Assembly (NCBI RefSeq): GCF_001632365.1
Contig: NW_024468596.1
Coordinates: 1-64,000, forward strand
From: Laetiporus sulphureus 93-53
Taxonomy: Eukaryota > Basidiomycota > Agaricomycetes > Polyporales > Laetiporaceae
Reading direction: 5' to 3'
Length of the DNA stretch: 64,000 bases
Shown here one piece after another: positions 11,691 to 23,700 of this stretch. The first letter of the stretch is position 1, and the number at the start of each line of letters is the position of its first letter. A program made the translations under genes and the position numbers. The notes below the pieces were generated by a model. It had not been told where the DNA came from. It saw only the letters and a list, made by a program, of their open reading frames with translations, and searched no databases.

Positions 11691-13516
11691 TCAGGTGCAG
11701 ATTACACGTGCATAAGGCCAGTTGAATGCGGACGACGGGAGCGGGAGGCGACAAACAGTGTCGCCGTGGTTTCGTAGATCGCGCACGCCGAGAGAGCATG
11801 TCGGATCCCATGCGACAATAGAGTCGCTATTGGGTCCATTCGCAGCTAACATGCCATCTGGAGAATTCGCGGGTGCTAAAATGCCCCCGATATCCACACT
11901 GAGGGGTCCATGGGAATGATCACTGTTCTCGTATCTTCCCCTCAGAGAGTTGTACACTGGCACGCCCTGCACGTCTTCATGTGCACTTTCGGTGGGCGCG
12001 TCATCGACCTGCTCTCCGGTGGCTGTAATTGCAACATTTAGCCGATCCAGACTGATATCCTCGAGCGATAGCATCCCGACTATTGGGACGTGAGCATGGC
12101 TGCCCTCTGTATCTTTACAAGCACAAACACTCACTTCCGTCCTCTGTCACCTCGATTTGCGGCCGGACATTCCGGAGAAAGGCGGAGATATCATCGGGAA
12201 TGACAAGCTCGGAATCGTTAGGATACACACTCTAGTATTGTCCACCTTAGTCGCATGTTCGCATCCATCGTAAAGTGCCTACTCACCTTGCATAAATCGA
12301 CGAGCTCTCCGTCACTGGCTACTGCAACTTCAGCAGAAGAGTTCTATAAAATGTTTAGTCATTAGCATGAAGGCGAGCAGTTCCATTCGGCATACTTCGA
12401 GAATGTAATCAAGGAGATAGTCCACAGGGTCGTAGCGCTAAACGCAGCGTGAGCTTATAGTTGATGTTATCAATAATGTCTGCAGTCTCACCTTCACCGG
12501 CGCCGGCACCTGTTCGAAATGGTGATCATCCCCTTCAAACGATGGATCTCGCGGTTCAGCCATAGCCTCCATGAACTTCATACCGAGGAATCGCCTCTTG
12601 AGCTTGAGATAGTGCAAGAATACGCATTGATTCATGGCTAAAGCTTGGTTCGTCTCGGGCTGTGCCAAATTACTCTCTTGGTGTCTGGCGCGACCTTTAC
12701 CCTTTGAGTTCCCCTGCTTCCCGCCACCGCGGTTCTTTTGATTATTGAGTGTTTTCTGGCTCTCTGGACCAGAACGGTAGTCGTATGTCGGGCTGGATTT
12801 ATGAGTGGCCTCGAAACGCAGATGACCACTAGCTACAGCCCCGCAGTCGGCGCTGATACTGATCTGTGCGCCTTTTCCTCGCTGAGTGAAGGCAGCCACC
12901 ACCCACCCTGTTGTCTTCACCCATCCGCGGACAAATATGATATCTTCCTCAGCTATTTCGAGGCCCATTTCACAAGCGAATGTATACCAATTGCGAACAT
13001 GACGGCCCATGTGCGTCTTCATTGTCCGAATTTGACGTAGTTCCTGCCGAGTGGCGGGTGACCCGAGTGCGAGAAAAGCACCCTGATCGTCGGTAACCTC
13101 GCATTTGAAAACGAGTTCAGCGCTATATCTGTGGGTGGGATGGGATGGATTCAATCGCCACAAATGACTATCATCGACGCTACTCACGCTGTAACCTGAC
13201 CGTCAATCGCTAGATGCTTGACACTTTGACTGCCCAAGAGACCTTTAGGGATGACATTATCCAGCCGTTTTGGCGCCAGATTGCCGATAGAGAACTTCTC
13301 GAATTTCTCCGGTACGCCGTGCGTTCTGTTCGAATCGTCTGTACCATCTTCAGTTGCTCTGAATAAACGATAGAATCCTCCTCTCCGGATATATCCGACG
13401 TCTCCGATTTCCACTTCACCAACATCCTGGGGTTCAGGCACCCAAAGGGGATATCCCTGGCCACGTTTGCCAAGTTCGCGGGCGTACACGTTCTCTGGGG
13501 TATTATCGGTATTCAT
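11691..13516 (-). CDS. Gene B: paralogue of A with truncated, decayed WD40 exon
   Basis: Six exons: 13516-13188, 13128-12492, 12437-12396, 12343-12287, 12231-12135 and 12079-11691. All are GT-AG with the same phases as gene A, giving an open frame of 516 residues. Exons 1-4 are nearly identical to gene A. Exon 5 is only about 70% identical in protein, and exon 6 diverges strongly. Exon 6 keeps the GMLSLED start, then a poor remnant of the first WD repeat (GGILAPANSPDG, IVAWDP) and a few residues of the second before a stop. The propeller is therefore gone. It could be an expressed module-only protein or a pseudogene with an open frame; the sequence cannot decide. The TIR element copy 2 lies just downstream. 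Confidence 0.75.
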
Positions 13517-14725
13517 CGCAGATGAAATAGCAAGTGGAGAGCGGGCTTCTCTGGCGGTATGGAGGGTCTTTGACAGCCGTCCCACATCCTGCGTCCATCC
13601 TATTATACTCATTCCATGCAGTACCCATGTGACGAGGCTATTGGCAGTCGATGGATGGAGGCTGTAGTGACTTGCATGCGAGGCCTGGTCCGAGTAGAAG
13701 AAGCATCGCCACGGGTCAAGACCTGTGCTGATAGTCGCGCGATGCAAAGGTAGCTAACGACAAAACAAAAGGCTTGATCAACAGGTTTAAACCGCTTTAA
13801 CACGCGAGAAGCATACCAGAAAGCTGCCATTATCGAACCTTAAAGCCACATGCAGAGAAGCCTATTTTGCAACCAAAAGCGAGATTCATCGTCAGTTTTG
13901 TGCGTATCTCTATCAGTTTTGGAAGTGGCAAGTTCGCGACGGAGGTGGGCCGCACCGTGACGGTGAAGAGAGTGACAGGGAAGCGCGTGACGTCATGCGT
14001 CTCTATCGAATGCCTACACTCTGGTACTTGACTAGTACTCGCCCAATATGAATGACACAGCAGTTCCAGGGTTGCCACGATGTGCTGACCGGTGAAGCCT
14101 CGAAGCTTCAAGTGATTCAGACTGCAGGGCAGCCTCCCCCACCACAAGGTGTGCTATGCTGCTAGTATCAGCATGTGGAGAGAAGTCACTGACAGATGTA
14201 CACTGATACCGCGAAGCATGCCGCATTGCAAACACGCTGTACTCCTAGTACCCCTACCGTAGACCAGGAGCTGCGTATTAGTGTACTGGCGCAGGTCACC
14301 AGTGCCTCTTTGACGAATCGATGGCTCCAGAGATTCACAAAAAGCGCTAGTTGCCTGTATGTGTCTTGGAACCTCACTGTATTGCACAGGTTCACACCTC
14401 ATGGCAAAGCTGTGAACGAGTAATATCGGAGCGACTAGAACGCTCATGGTATTAGCACCCTCGTACAGCTTCGAGCAGGGGGCGACGAAAAGGGTCAAGA
14501 ATGAAATGCGGTGCTCATTCGGAAAGCGACTATGGTATCTTCCCTAACACCGCTACGGTCTTCTCGCTAAAAAGCAGTGGACATTTTCCTGTTATCGCTA
14601 CAGTGCCATCGGAAGGACTCGTTTGCCTTCTCCGCTGGAGTCAAGTGAAGAATCAGCATCCGGCGCAAATTCTTGCTCTCGTGAGTTGGTATGGAAATAC
14701 GTCACATGCACACTAGGTCATTTAG
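13517..14725. other. Intergenic between gene C (3' end) and gene B (5' end)
   Basis: No supported gene. Small open frames on both strands look random. It should hold the promoter of B and the 3' flank of C; if C once carried a propeller exon it would have lain here, but no WD40 motif is readable. Confidence 0.35.
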
Positions 14726-16176
14726 CTACACTGTCATCACCTGAGCACGTATGGAGGAACGTACTATGCCCTCGCCAGCACCATCGATATGCGCAACATC
14801 GGCCTGCTCTGCAGCGGTGCTATATACAAACCCCGTCTGATAACGATTGGTCTCCCCTAGCGATGACATCCCGACTAAAAGATGGTAAACAAGAACCATA
14901 CTCTCGATGTCCGGGTTGGGAGAGCCGAACTCTTTTGCATGTGATACCTAGCGACCGACGAAGTCACCACCATAAATGCCTTCGTCGCAGCGTCCCTACC
15001 TACCTCGTATATATCAAAGAAATCTCCATCGCTAGCTAACATGGTTTCATTGTCGGAGTGTTGTGTATGTGTCATGTTATTGACTTGATAGTAGTTTTGA
15101 ATCCCGATGTACCTGCAGATCACGATCCAGAATATAGTCTTCAGGTTCATGACGCTGATCATATGAGCGTAAGCATCCAGATAATGTCATGACTCGTGAT
15201 ATCTCACCTTCCTTGGAGCCGGGGAATCTTCCGCATCGTGATCGTCGCTCCCAGGTGATGGGCTTCGTGGTTCCGCCATGGCTTTCATGGATTTGATACA
15301 AAGGAATCGTTTCTTGAGCTTGTAGTAATGCAAAAACACGCATTGATCTTGTTTGCCGCGACGATGTCCATCATCGTTTTCGTTTTTCGCAGCAGCTTTG
15401 TTTATTCTGCGCTCCTCGTTCTTGCGCACGCCATCGCTCGGTGGTCCAGAATGGTATTCGAACGCCCAATTGGCATCACGAGCTTCATTAATCTGCCAGC
15501 AGCCGCCAGCTACCCCATCACCGTCAGCGCTGAAGGTGATCCGCGCATTCTTCGCATCTCCAGCGAAAGCAGCTAGACTCCACGCTGTGGTCTTCACCCA
15601 ACCACTGACGAATATGATGTCGTCCTCGGATAAGTCGAGATCCAACCTTTTAACTGCGAAGGTATGCCAATTGCGCAGATGGGTGCGTATGTAAGTTTTG
15701 ATCCTGCGGCCATGACGCAGCCGGTGTCGGATGGCAGGCGCACCAAGGACGAGGATAGCTCCATTATCCTCAGTGCACTCGAAAGTAGAGCCTGCTCCGG
15801 TGCTGCACACCGGATGGATTTAATTGTGTCTTTGAAAGTATCAAAACGCTGCTCACCCTTCGGTCTGGCCACCGACCGAGGATTTTGTGACGCCTGGACT
15901 AACTAAAGGACCCGTAGGGATCACATTTTCGACTCTTGTCACCGCTAGGTTTGCAATATCAAGTTTGATGAATCCGTCCGGCACGCCATACTTTGCGTTT
16001 ATAGGATGCGTAGGATCTTCAGTCGCCCTGAACAAGCGATAGAAAGACCCGTCTGCGATGAACCCGATGTCTCCAATCTCTACTTCAAAGCGACTTGGTG
16101 GTTCAGGATTCCACAAGGGATATCCCTGACCAAGTTTGCTAAGTTCTAAGGTATACACAGATTGAGGGCTACCCAT
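14726..16176 (-). pseudogene. Gene C: paralogue without WD40, splice acceptor lost
   Basis: The family exon plan is readable: 16176-15857, 15802-15208, 15154-15113, 15060-15004, 14947-14902 and 14874-14726. The start is MGSPQSVYT, with GYPLWNPEP, IGDIGFI, SGWVKTT, FEYHSGPP and HYYKLKKRF all conserved. Exon 3 reads RHEPEDYILDRDLQ and exon 4 HSDNETMLASDGDFFDIYE. Intron 3 should end at 15061, but the last two bases on the minus strand are AA instead of AG. Retaining its 52 nt would shift the frame. Exon 5 is shortened from about 97 to 46 nt and exon 6 encodes only about 50 residues with no WD repeat. I read this as a decaying copy; a sequencing error at 15061 is the alternative. Confidence 0.65.
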
Positions 16177-17359
16177 GGGGAACGAGAGAGAATGATGATG
16201 TGCGCAGACTTCAAGCGGATGCGGCACAGAGGATGTTCGGTCGTTGTAACACGTCCAGTATCCACCCTTACATACCCAATCTCGGCTTTTGCCAGGTTCC
16301 ACACAAAGAGACCGCGACCGAGTATAAGGGCCATGCCACAGTGATGCCAAGGCCTGTACGTATTGCTCCGTGGGTGAAAGAAGAATCGATGAATAGCTTC
16401 AAATGAACAAGGCAGCTTCTCATTCAGATCTAGGTACTTACAACGTTTTGTACAGCACAAGGGACGCCGCATGAGGAGTAACCAGTGAGAACGCTTGACA
16501 TGCGCTAGCCTTGAGCTTGAAGCTTGATCGCGCAGTCGCTGCCAAACACGAGCATATCGGCTACATGCTTAAGCACAGACAACGCCGACTCTCGTCAACG
16601 ATCGGTTCCAAAGAGCAGTAGTATATGGCGATTCCTCTTTCGCAGTAATATAACGGTGACCAGGGCGATGACCCAGATGACGATAAGACAGCCGCAGGTG
16701 AGCGAAGGCTGCCATGGCGGTTGAAATCGGAGAAGTAGCGGACGATCATCTGCCCTCAAGAGTGAGGTTCACCATCATGCATCGTGATGACTGCGTGTTA
16801 GCTGTAGCCTTACAGGCGTTGGTAGCAGGCAGGTGTGACAGAGAACGGCGTGACGTCGCGCGGAGAACGGTAGGCGCTTGTAGGCGGGGCGCCAATATCA
16901 CCTCGAGTTTCGCATATTCTTGATCTACTCTACAGTGTCAGTACTTCAGACTGACCGTACTCAGTACCAGCACCTCTGGTTCGAGCATACAGCTGCATAC
17001 CGAACGACGTCTGGTCCGGAGAAGCCATTCCTAGGTGCGCTATCGCGTGGAATCAGGAAACTTTGAGATGTTGCTACCGCAGGACAGGCCGTATCACAAG
17101 AAGGCTATGCACCTATCCCTATCATAAAAATAAATGCTGCGCCCTAATATCCCCATCGCACAGCTTAGCTGTGTATGAGAACCAGGGTGCAGTCAATCAT
17201 GCGCTGTCCTTACCGTAAAGCGCTAGCTGTCTATCTCAGAATCACACCGCATTGCACTGTTTTCTGCCTCATGCTATACTCGTGAATGAGCGCTTCACAA
17301 GATGATGAGAACGGACGTTATCAAGATCTTATGCTACACCTCTACTCCCGCACCTCAGC
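16177..17359. other. Divergent intergenic region between genes C and D
   Basis: Genes C (-) and D (+) point away from each other across 1.18 kb, so the interval must hold both promoters. No open frame here is supported, and I see no repeat. Confidence 0.4.
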
Positions 17360-19999
17360 ATGTCAAGCTCAGCAGAAGTCTACGCCGAGCAGCTACTCAG
17401 ACGTTGCGAAGGCTACCCCCTCTGGGCTCCGGAAGTCAGCGAGCATGGAGAAGTACTGATTGGGGACGTGGGCGTCGTAGAGCGCGGCGCCTTCATTCGC
17501 ATGTTCAACACAACTCGTGATGCAAACGACGAAGCGAACAGACATGGAGTACCCCCGGAACACATACCATTCAATCCCGCCGCGTGGTCGCACAGGCGTA
17601 GAGACAACGTTTTCGGAGGAGGATTTCTCTGCAGCGAATTTGTGAGAAAGGTCACAGTAGATGTCAGTGCGGGGGCTCAAGGTGCCAAGTTCGTATTCGT
17701 CTAATATTAAGAGGAGGCAATATTTTCTAACAAGGGATATCGCATACTTAATAGCCACAAAGTGAACTTAGGCTTGCAATTTGAATGTAACCACGAGCGT
17801 GGGGCCTGTTTGATTGTGGAAGATCAGGGCACGCGCGAAGAGGTTACCGGGCGACGGCTCAAGAACTATATTCGAGAGAACATGCCAAAGTGGTATCAGT
17901 GGGCAGTGGACAAGCTCGACGCTGATGTGAAGCTGGAGGACTTGATGTTCGTCAAAGGCTGGGTGAAAACAACACGATGGACCGTCGCAGTATTCACACA
18001 GCAGGCTAGGAACGTCCAATTTACCATCGATGCGGAGGTTGGTGCGGTTGTCGACGCAAAGGTGAAATTCGCAACGTCAGAATCCCAATCGCCACAGTAT
18101 GATCAACGGACAGGCCCACCAGAACGAACGATCGGCAGAGGTGGGAGAAGGCAAAATCATGGTAAAAATAGACCACAGACAGCGTACCCCCAGGACCAAT
18201 GTATCCTGCTGCATTATTTTAAATTGAAGAAACGCTGGATTGGTACAAAGATTATGGCAGCAGCCGAGCCCAAGGACCTACCCCCTTATTCAGATGATGA
18301 TTTTGAGGTAGAGGAGGTACCATCCAAGGATGAAGTGAGTTGCACACAATGATCTGAATTATATGCGAAGTGAACTGGCGTTCTTCATTAGGCTCACGAC
18401 CCGGTTGTGACCCTATTGGACTACATCCTAAAAGTGCGTCAAAATCATTTTGATACAAACCTGCTGTCCGGTTGACGGACAAATCAGCATTCAGATGCTG
18501 AGACGGCGATCGCTAGCGATCGTGATTTTATCGAACTATGTCGAGTAGGTGAACATACGCTTCTATTTATCCACGCTGAAGTTTGGTACCCACTGTAGCA
18601 CCACAACCCGGGGGAATTTCCAATGCCGCATGACATTCCAGCTTTCTTGGAGCGCGTGCAGCCTCCACTCGAAGTTACGGAGGAAGGCCGTAAGTGTCAT
18701 CGCGAGCGTTACTGGACAACGATGTAATGCAGAACGCTCACGCACGACTTAGTTGGCATGCTAGCTCTTGATGATTACATCACTGTGGAAAACCCACCAG
18801 CCCCTCAGGACGACGTGATGTCGACCGATCCTTCTGCAGATCAACTTGAGAACCAGAAAATGACATCCGACTCATCTAAAAGAGACCATGAGATCACCCA
18901 TAATCCATATGCCCAATATGGGAAACCATACGATGAGATTGCCGTGAAGAAGATGAAGAGCGGCGACAACTTGCTCCCCATACCAAGTGATGCGCAACGC
19001 GGCGGCATTTCCTCCTTGGCTTATTCTCCCAACGGGCGCTACATCGCCGCCGGATTCTATGGTGCCTCTATCATGATTTGGGACGCCAACACCCTCGCCG
19101 AGAAGCACGAGCTCCTCGGGCACAGCGCTCCCGTCTCCTCTCTCGCCTTCTCGCCGAACAGCGGAGACCTTGTCTCCGGCTCCAGCGATTCCAATATCAT
19201 CATATGGGATGTCGAGACTGGTCAGAGGCGCATGGTCCTCGAAGGCCACGGTGGTTTCGTCAACACTGTCGCCTACTCCCCTGATGGCTACACGATAGCA
19301 TCCGCGTCTGCTGATTTCAACGTCCACTTGTGGGACGCAACTACTGGCCTCCTCCGAGCCACCACCGGCACTCATGATGCAATGGTGATGGCCATCGCAT
19401 TCTCGCCGGATAGCGCATACGTTGCCTCTGCAGGTGCAGACTGCCGAGCAGTGATATGGAACGCCGCCAACGGTGCCCAGAGCGCAGTGCTCGATGGCCA
19501 CGACGGCATGATCTACTCCATTACATTCTCGCCAGACGGCCGTCGCATTGTCACGAGCTCCGATGACGGGACTGTTCGCATCTGGAGTGCGCAATCGGGC
19601 GCCGAGTTCGTGACACTGCGCGAGCATACGGGGTCCGTATGGTCGGCTGTGTTCTCCCCGGATGGAAAGCAAGTGCTGTCGGTCGCGAATGACAGGACAG
19701 TGAAGATTTGTGATTCCTTCAGTGGCGAGCTGGTGAACAGCATTGATGGAAACGGGCTCGTGAACGCCACAACGTTCTCTGCCGACGGACAGCTCATTAG
19801 TGCAGGTACTGAGGATCTCAATGTGCGCGTGTGGAGCACGATCACAGGGAAACCGTTTGCGAATTTCTCGGGGCACACCGACCTCGTCACATACCTGCGC
19901 TTCTCTCCTGACAACACTCGGCTCATCTCTGCTTCCAACGATTGCACGGTGCGATTGTGGCAGTTGAGAGATGTGAACGTGGCGGTCGAGGGGGCTTGA
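17360..19999 (+). CDS. Gene D: YPLW/IGDVG-module protein with WD40 propeller (intact)
   Basis: Six exons: 17360-17688, 17755-18334, 18392-18433, 18488-18544, 18599-18689 and 18753-19999, giving 781 residues. Exon lengths and phases mirror gene A (exon 1 is 329 nt in both). The first donor is GTTCGT, weak at the third base, but it is the only phase-2 GT giving the family frame. Residues 1-109 have GYPLWAPEV and IGDVGVV; 110-303 have KGWVKTT and HYFKLKKRW. Residues 304-366 have LLDYILK, IASDRDFIELC and MPHDIPAFL. Eight WD40 repeats cover about 449-775, including SFSPDG-type strands, IWD and RLW ends. Although on the opposite strand and only moderately similar to A, all landmarks are collinear, so this is an older duplicate. 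The partner bound by the propeller is unknown. Confidence 0.88.
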
Positions 20000-20754
20000 T
20001 ATGTTCAATTTGTTGGTCGCAAAACGGTATACGCCCAGCACAGTTCTGACCATCGGTTTCGCTACAAACTCTGTGACGTTCATTATCATCCCTCTCATGT
20101 AGTGTGCATGAGATGCTTACCGTTAGTGATATTATGTTCAGATCAACTCTGTTACGGTACGGCTCTATATGAGAAGCTTACTGAACAGAAAGAGCATGAG
20201 ACACGAGTCGCATTCTACCAAAAAGATGATTTCAGCCGTATCACGCTCCCGCTAGGAGAGTGTGTTTATCTTCTTCACTTTCGCTGTAGAGGAACCAGCA
20301 TCATCTGGTACAAGTTTTCTGGTAGGCAGCTGCTTTTCCCAGTTTCGACGAACTTGTCAGCGTCAATGGGCAGCACGCAACGCTACTTGAGTTCACACGG
20401 CGGTGGCGGAGACGGCGTCGGCGTTCGCGACTCTGTGACGGACGCGTCATGTCACACGCACGTCACACCTGTGGCGGGCAAGCTGTGAATGCAGACTTCA
20501 AAGCCCACGAATCGGCGATCAAATAGTAGTGAACCCAGTGTTGGTATTAAGCTGAACAAAAGATGGTACCGACATACATGTCCAAAACTACAGCAGTTGC
20601 AGTGATATATCTTGCAGATGCAAAACGGAGCCTGACGGGAGTTCTGTACTCTGCGACACCATGATCGGTAAGTGTTATATACTCTGTAGGATCGCAGAGG
20701 TGAGTATGAGCATCGTACACGGGCTACATTGTAGAATCTGAACACAAGCGGAAT
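20000..20754. other. Convergent intergenic region between gene D and the SHPRH-like gene
   Basis: It holds the 3' ends of two converging genes. An open frame of 128 codons at 20102-20488 (+) has no recognisable domain and biased low-complexity ends, and I do not support it as a gene. Confidence 0.4.
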
Positions 20755-23700
20755 TTAAAATGAAAGTCTCGAAGGTCCCGCAATTGCATTGACATATTGC
20801 GAAGAGTGTTCTTGCTGAGGCGGAGTTTGCATCCCATGATCTTCAGAAGGGATGTTCACTTCCGACGTGTCTGAATCCAACAAATACTCTATGTCTTCGA
20901 ATAGATGGGGGAAGAAGATCGCCAGCATATCATCCGTTCTGGTCCAACAGATCATTCAATCGATAGCGGATCGAGTGAGAACTGCATTACGCACTTGAAT
21001 ACAAAATCTCCTTTCTGCACCTTTCTTGAAGGAGAATCCACAACAGTCTTATCACTTGCCACAGCGAATGGGGTCACATCCACTGTTCCTGCAGAGTTGT
21101 CTTTCGTGTAAAGAGATTGACCTCGCCTGGCCGCCAGATCAAGGATATTCTTCTCCATTGTGTCTTCCGCGTAGTAACAGTACACTGAGAGCAAATTCAG
21201 TGTACGCTTGGTACTGACTGATAATATGAGCTACCTTCTGTAGGCCTCGTCTGTCCCATCCGATCAATTCTAGCGATGGCTGTGGAATGCACTGTCAGCC
21301 TAGCCTTTGCGGACGTCAACAGTTGTCATGGGCTACCTTGCAACTCGAAGGCGTGATGGACCACGCTTTCAACCAGGAATACCCGTGATGCGCAGGTGAT
21401 ATTCAAACCAGCGTTTTCGCGTTCGCTGAGGAGATTATCAGCTCATAACGATATAAACAAGTTCCGCCACGCGCACCCATGTAAGAGGAGCACGGAGATA
21501 GTAGGGTCCGTCTTGAATCGCTTGGCGGCATTCTGCTTTCCTCTATGTTGATCAATCCTAAGGCTAGAGATACCTATCAACCCCCCCAAAAAAAGCTGAT
21601 TAGCATATGGCACGACCCATGCGAAGCCGAAGGTGTTCACCATTGTGATTCAGGGCGTGTTGTATGACTAAAAGTATTATGTTGAACTCCAACATCCACA
21701 GAATGTGCCAAAAAACGTACTATGTAAAGAATCCGCCCATGCTGAGAAAATGATGCTCTTGGCCCCGGGATCTGTGAGTTGCAGGTAAAGGATATGACGG
21801 ACCAGCGTTTGAACTTTGCTTCCGTAGCTTCCTAAGGATTCCATGGATTGTATGTCCTGGAATATCACTGGATCTATGACGTTGTAATTGATATGGCGTC
21901 GAGACTTCGGAGCAAGCTCGTTGTTTGCGATCGACGGCGGTGCTGCGTTCAAAGCTTGTTCTGCCGTTTTAGCCACGGAGAACCGTTGTAATTGGTCTGA
22001 TTTAATAGGAGCTCTACAAACCGGACACGCCTTGGCTTCCTGCTTTGAAAGCCATTCCCTCAGGCATGCCTGTTTATTGTCAGGTCAAACAAAGGGCATT
22101 GATCTAGAGACATGTTGGATACCTCACAGAAAACGTGGGCGCTGTCACAGAGCTCAGCCTAATGTCAAGCAGAGAACGGGCCAAATTGCATACCACTGCG
22201 TGATGTATCCGCGAGAGAATTCACATCTGCATAATACGCAACAACGGTCATCCTCATCTACGGTCCCTTCCTCTTCGGACTTGGCTAAATGGTCCAGGTA
22301 GCGTTGACGAGCTCGACCGGTGTTAACTTTGGCTTCCAACTCTGCCTGTTCTGTGCGTGCATGTGCAGTGGCATCCAGAAGATCACCTTCCCAGGTCGCC
22401 TCAGCGACTGTATCCGAGATCTCCTGCAATTGACGGAAGTATCTGGAAGAAAGCTTAGGTGGCATGCAAAAGAATCCGCAGTTCTGTGACTGACGATATA
22501 CGTTCATTGAATGCTTTCCGGAAGTGCGCCAGATCCGCTTGTAATTTATCCATCAACTTCCCTGTTCACATATTCAGCATACACTAGTTGCAAAGTATGT
22601 CATTTCAGCAGGAATACCTTGGTCCGCAAGCAGGGTACGTAGTCTCTTCACGCCGTCTCTGGCTATGATCTTCTCGAAATCGTCGTCCTTGGGTATCTTC
22701 GCTGCTACGTTGTTGAGGTCTATCATAACAGACTTGACTGCTCTGGAAGTGTCGAAGCCTTCTAGCAACGCCTTTCGCTCATCGGTCAATAATTTATGCA
22801 AAACGTCATGCTCGGGAAGGTGTTCCTCATCGTCAAGTTGCTCAAGTGGAATAATATCTTCCTCCAGCACAATCCCAGACGCCTTCATAGACGCCTTCGT
22901 ATGCCGTATATGTGCCTCCCGCACATTATGAGCGTCCAGCAGCGTACGTTCTGCGGTAAGAAACTCCCGGCGGTCGGCTAGCAGAGCAGAATAGGCTTGC
23001 AAGTATGCCTCCGCTTCTCCTTGTGTCTCCAGGCTGCGGGCGTATTCCTGGCCATCGGCATCTTCTCCATCGTCACTTGAGCTGAGAGGTCGAGTCAGCA
23101 ATGTTATCATCTGCGACCTCCACCTCCATAGAACCTTTGACTGTTCGTTGAGAAAATCTACCATCTCATTTGCTTCGGTCATCTATGGTATAGGACTCGT
23201 AAGAGCGTCTTGTGGAAGAGCGATAAATTTACCAGCTCATGCGACCTGATGCCGCCTTGGTCGCAATAGGGTGATTTGATACCGAGTTCATTTTCCTTCA
23301 GAGCTTTGACAGAAGCGTCATGACTCAGTTGCATCATCGCCCGTGAAGCCGCTTCTTCGGTACCTGTACGTGTGCAGTGTCACGGGAACAGCTCGTTTCA
23401 AGGATATCGCAAGTCAGTTAACTTACCCTTCAATAGCACTCGTCTGAGCTCCTCTGCCTGCGCGTAGGCCGCGCTTTCTTCATTTGCAAACGCTTCCCCA
23501 AGTATGTGGTAAACGTCGCCTTTGAGGAAAGAAATTTTGTGAAACGTAATGCGGCACTCCCTCAAACGGTTCTGCAACGCTCCCTTCTTCGCTCGATGTT
23601 CATCTCCGACAGGATTCCTGGGGATATCATCGTCGTCTGACTCGGCCTCGTCACTTGACTCGTCAAAGTTTGCGCTGGATGCAAGACCTTTGCCTTTATC

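Noticed and set aside
17689..17754. Possible broken exon 1 in gene D because no GTGAGT donor follows the module
   Set aside because: A weaker GTTCGT donor at 17689 gives exon 1 exactly the 329 nt of A and B and the right phase.
6579..19999. Idea that genes A and D are classical fungal NLRs (NACHT-WD40)
   Set aside because: No Walker A, Walker B or other NACHT motif occurs between the N-terminal module and the propeller, and the WD repeats are not the near-identical kind seen in HET-type genes.
18872..20098. 408-codon minus-strand open frame opposite the WD40 exon of gene D
   Set aside because: A shadow of the strongly coding, GC-rich plus strand; it lacks domains and the plus-strand gene is clear.
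20102..20488. 128-codon plus-strand open frame between gene D and the ligase gene
   Set aside because: No recognisable motif, and it lies between two converging 3' ends.
22128..22182. Apparent frameshift inside the RING region of the SHPRH-like gene
   Set aside because: A 55-nt intron from GTGGTATG to GTGACAG gives a continuous frame ending in HVFCEAC; the first acceptor tried, at CATTAG, was the wrong one.
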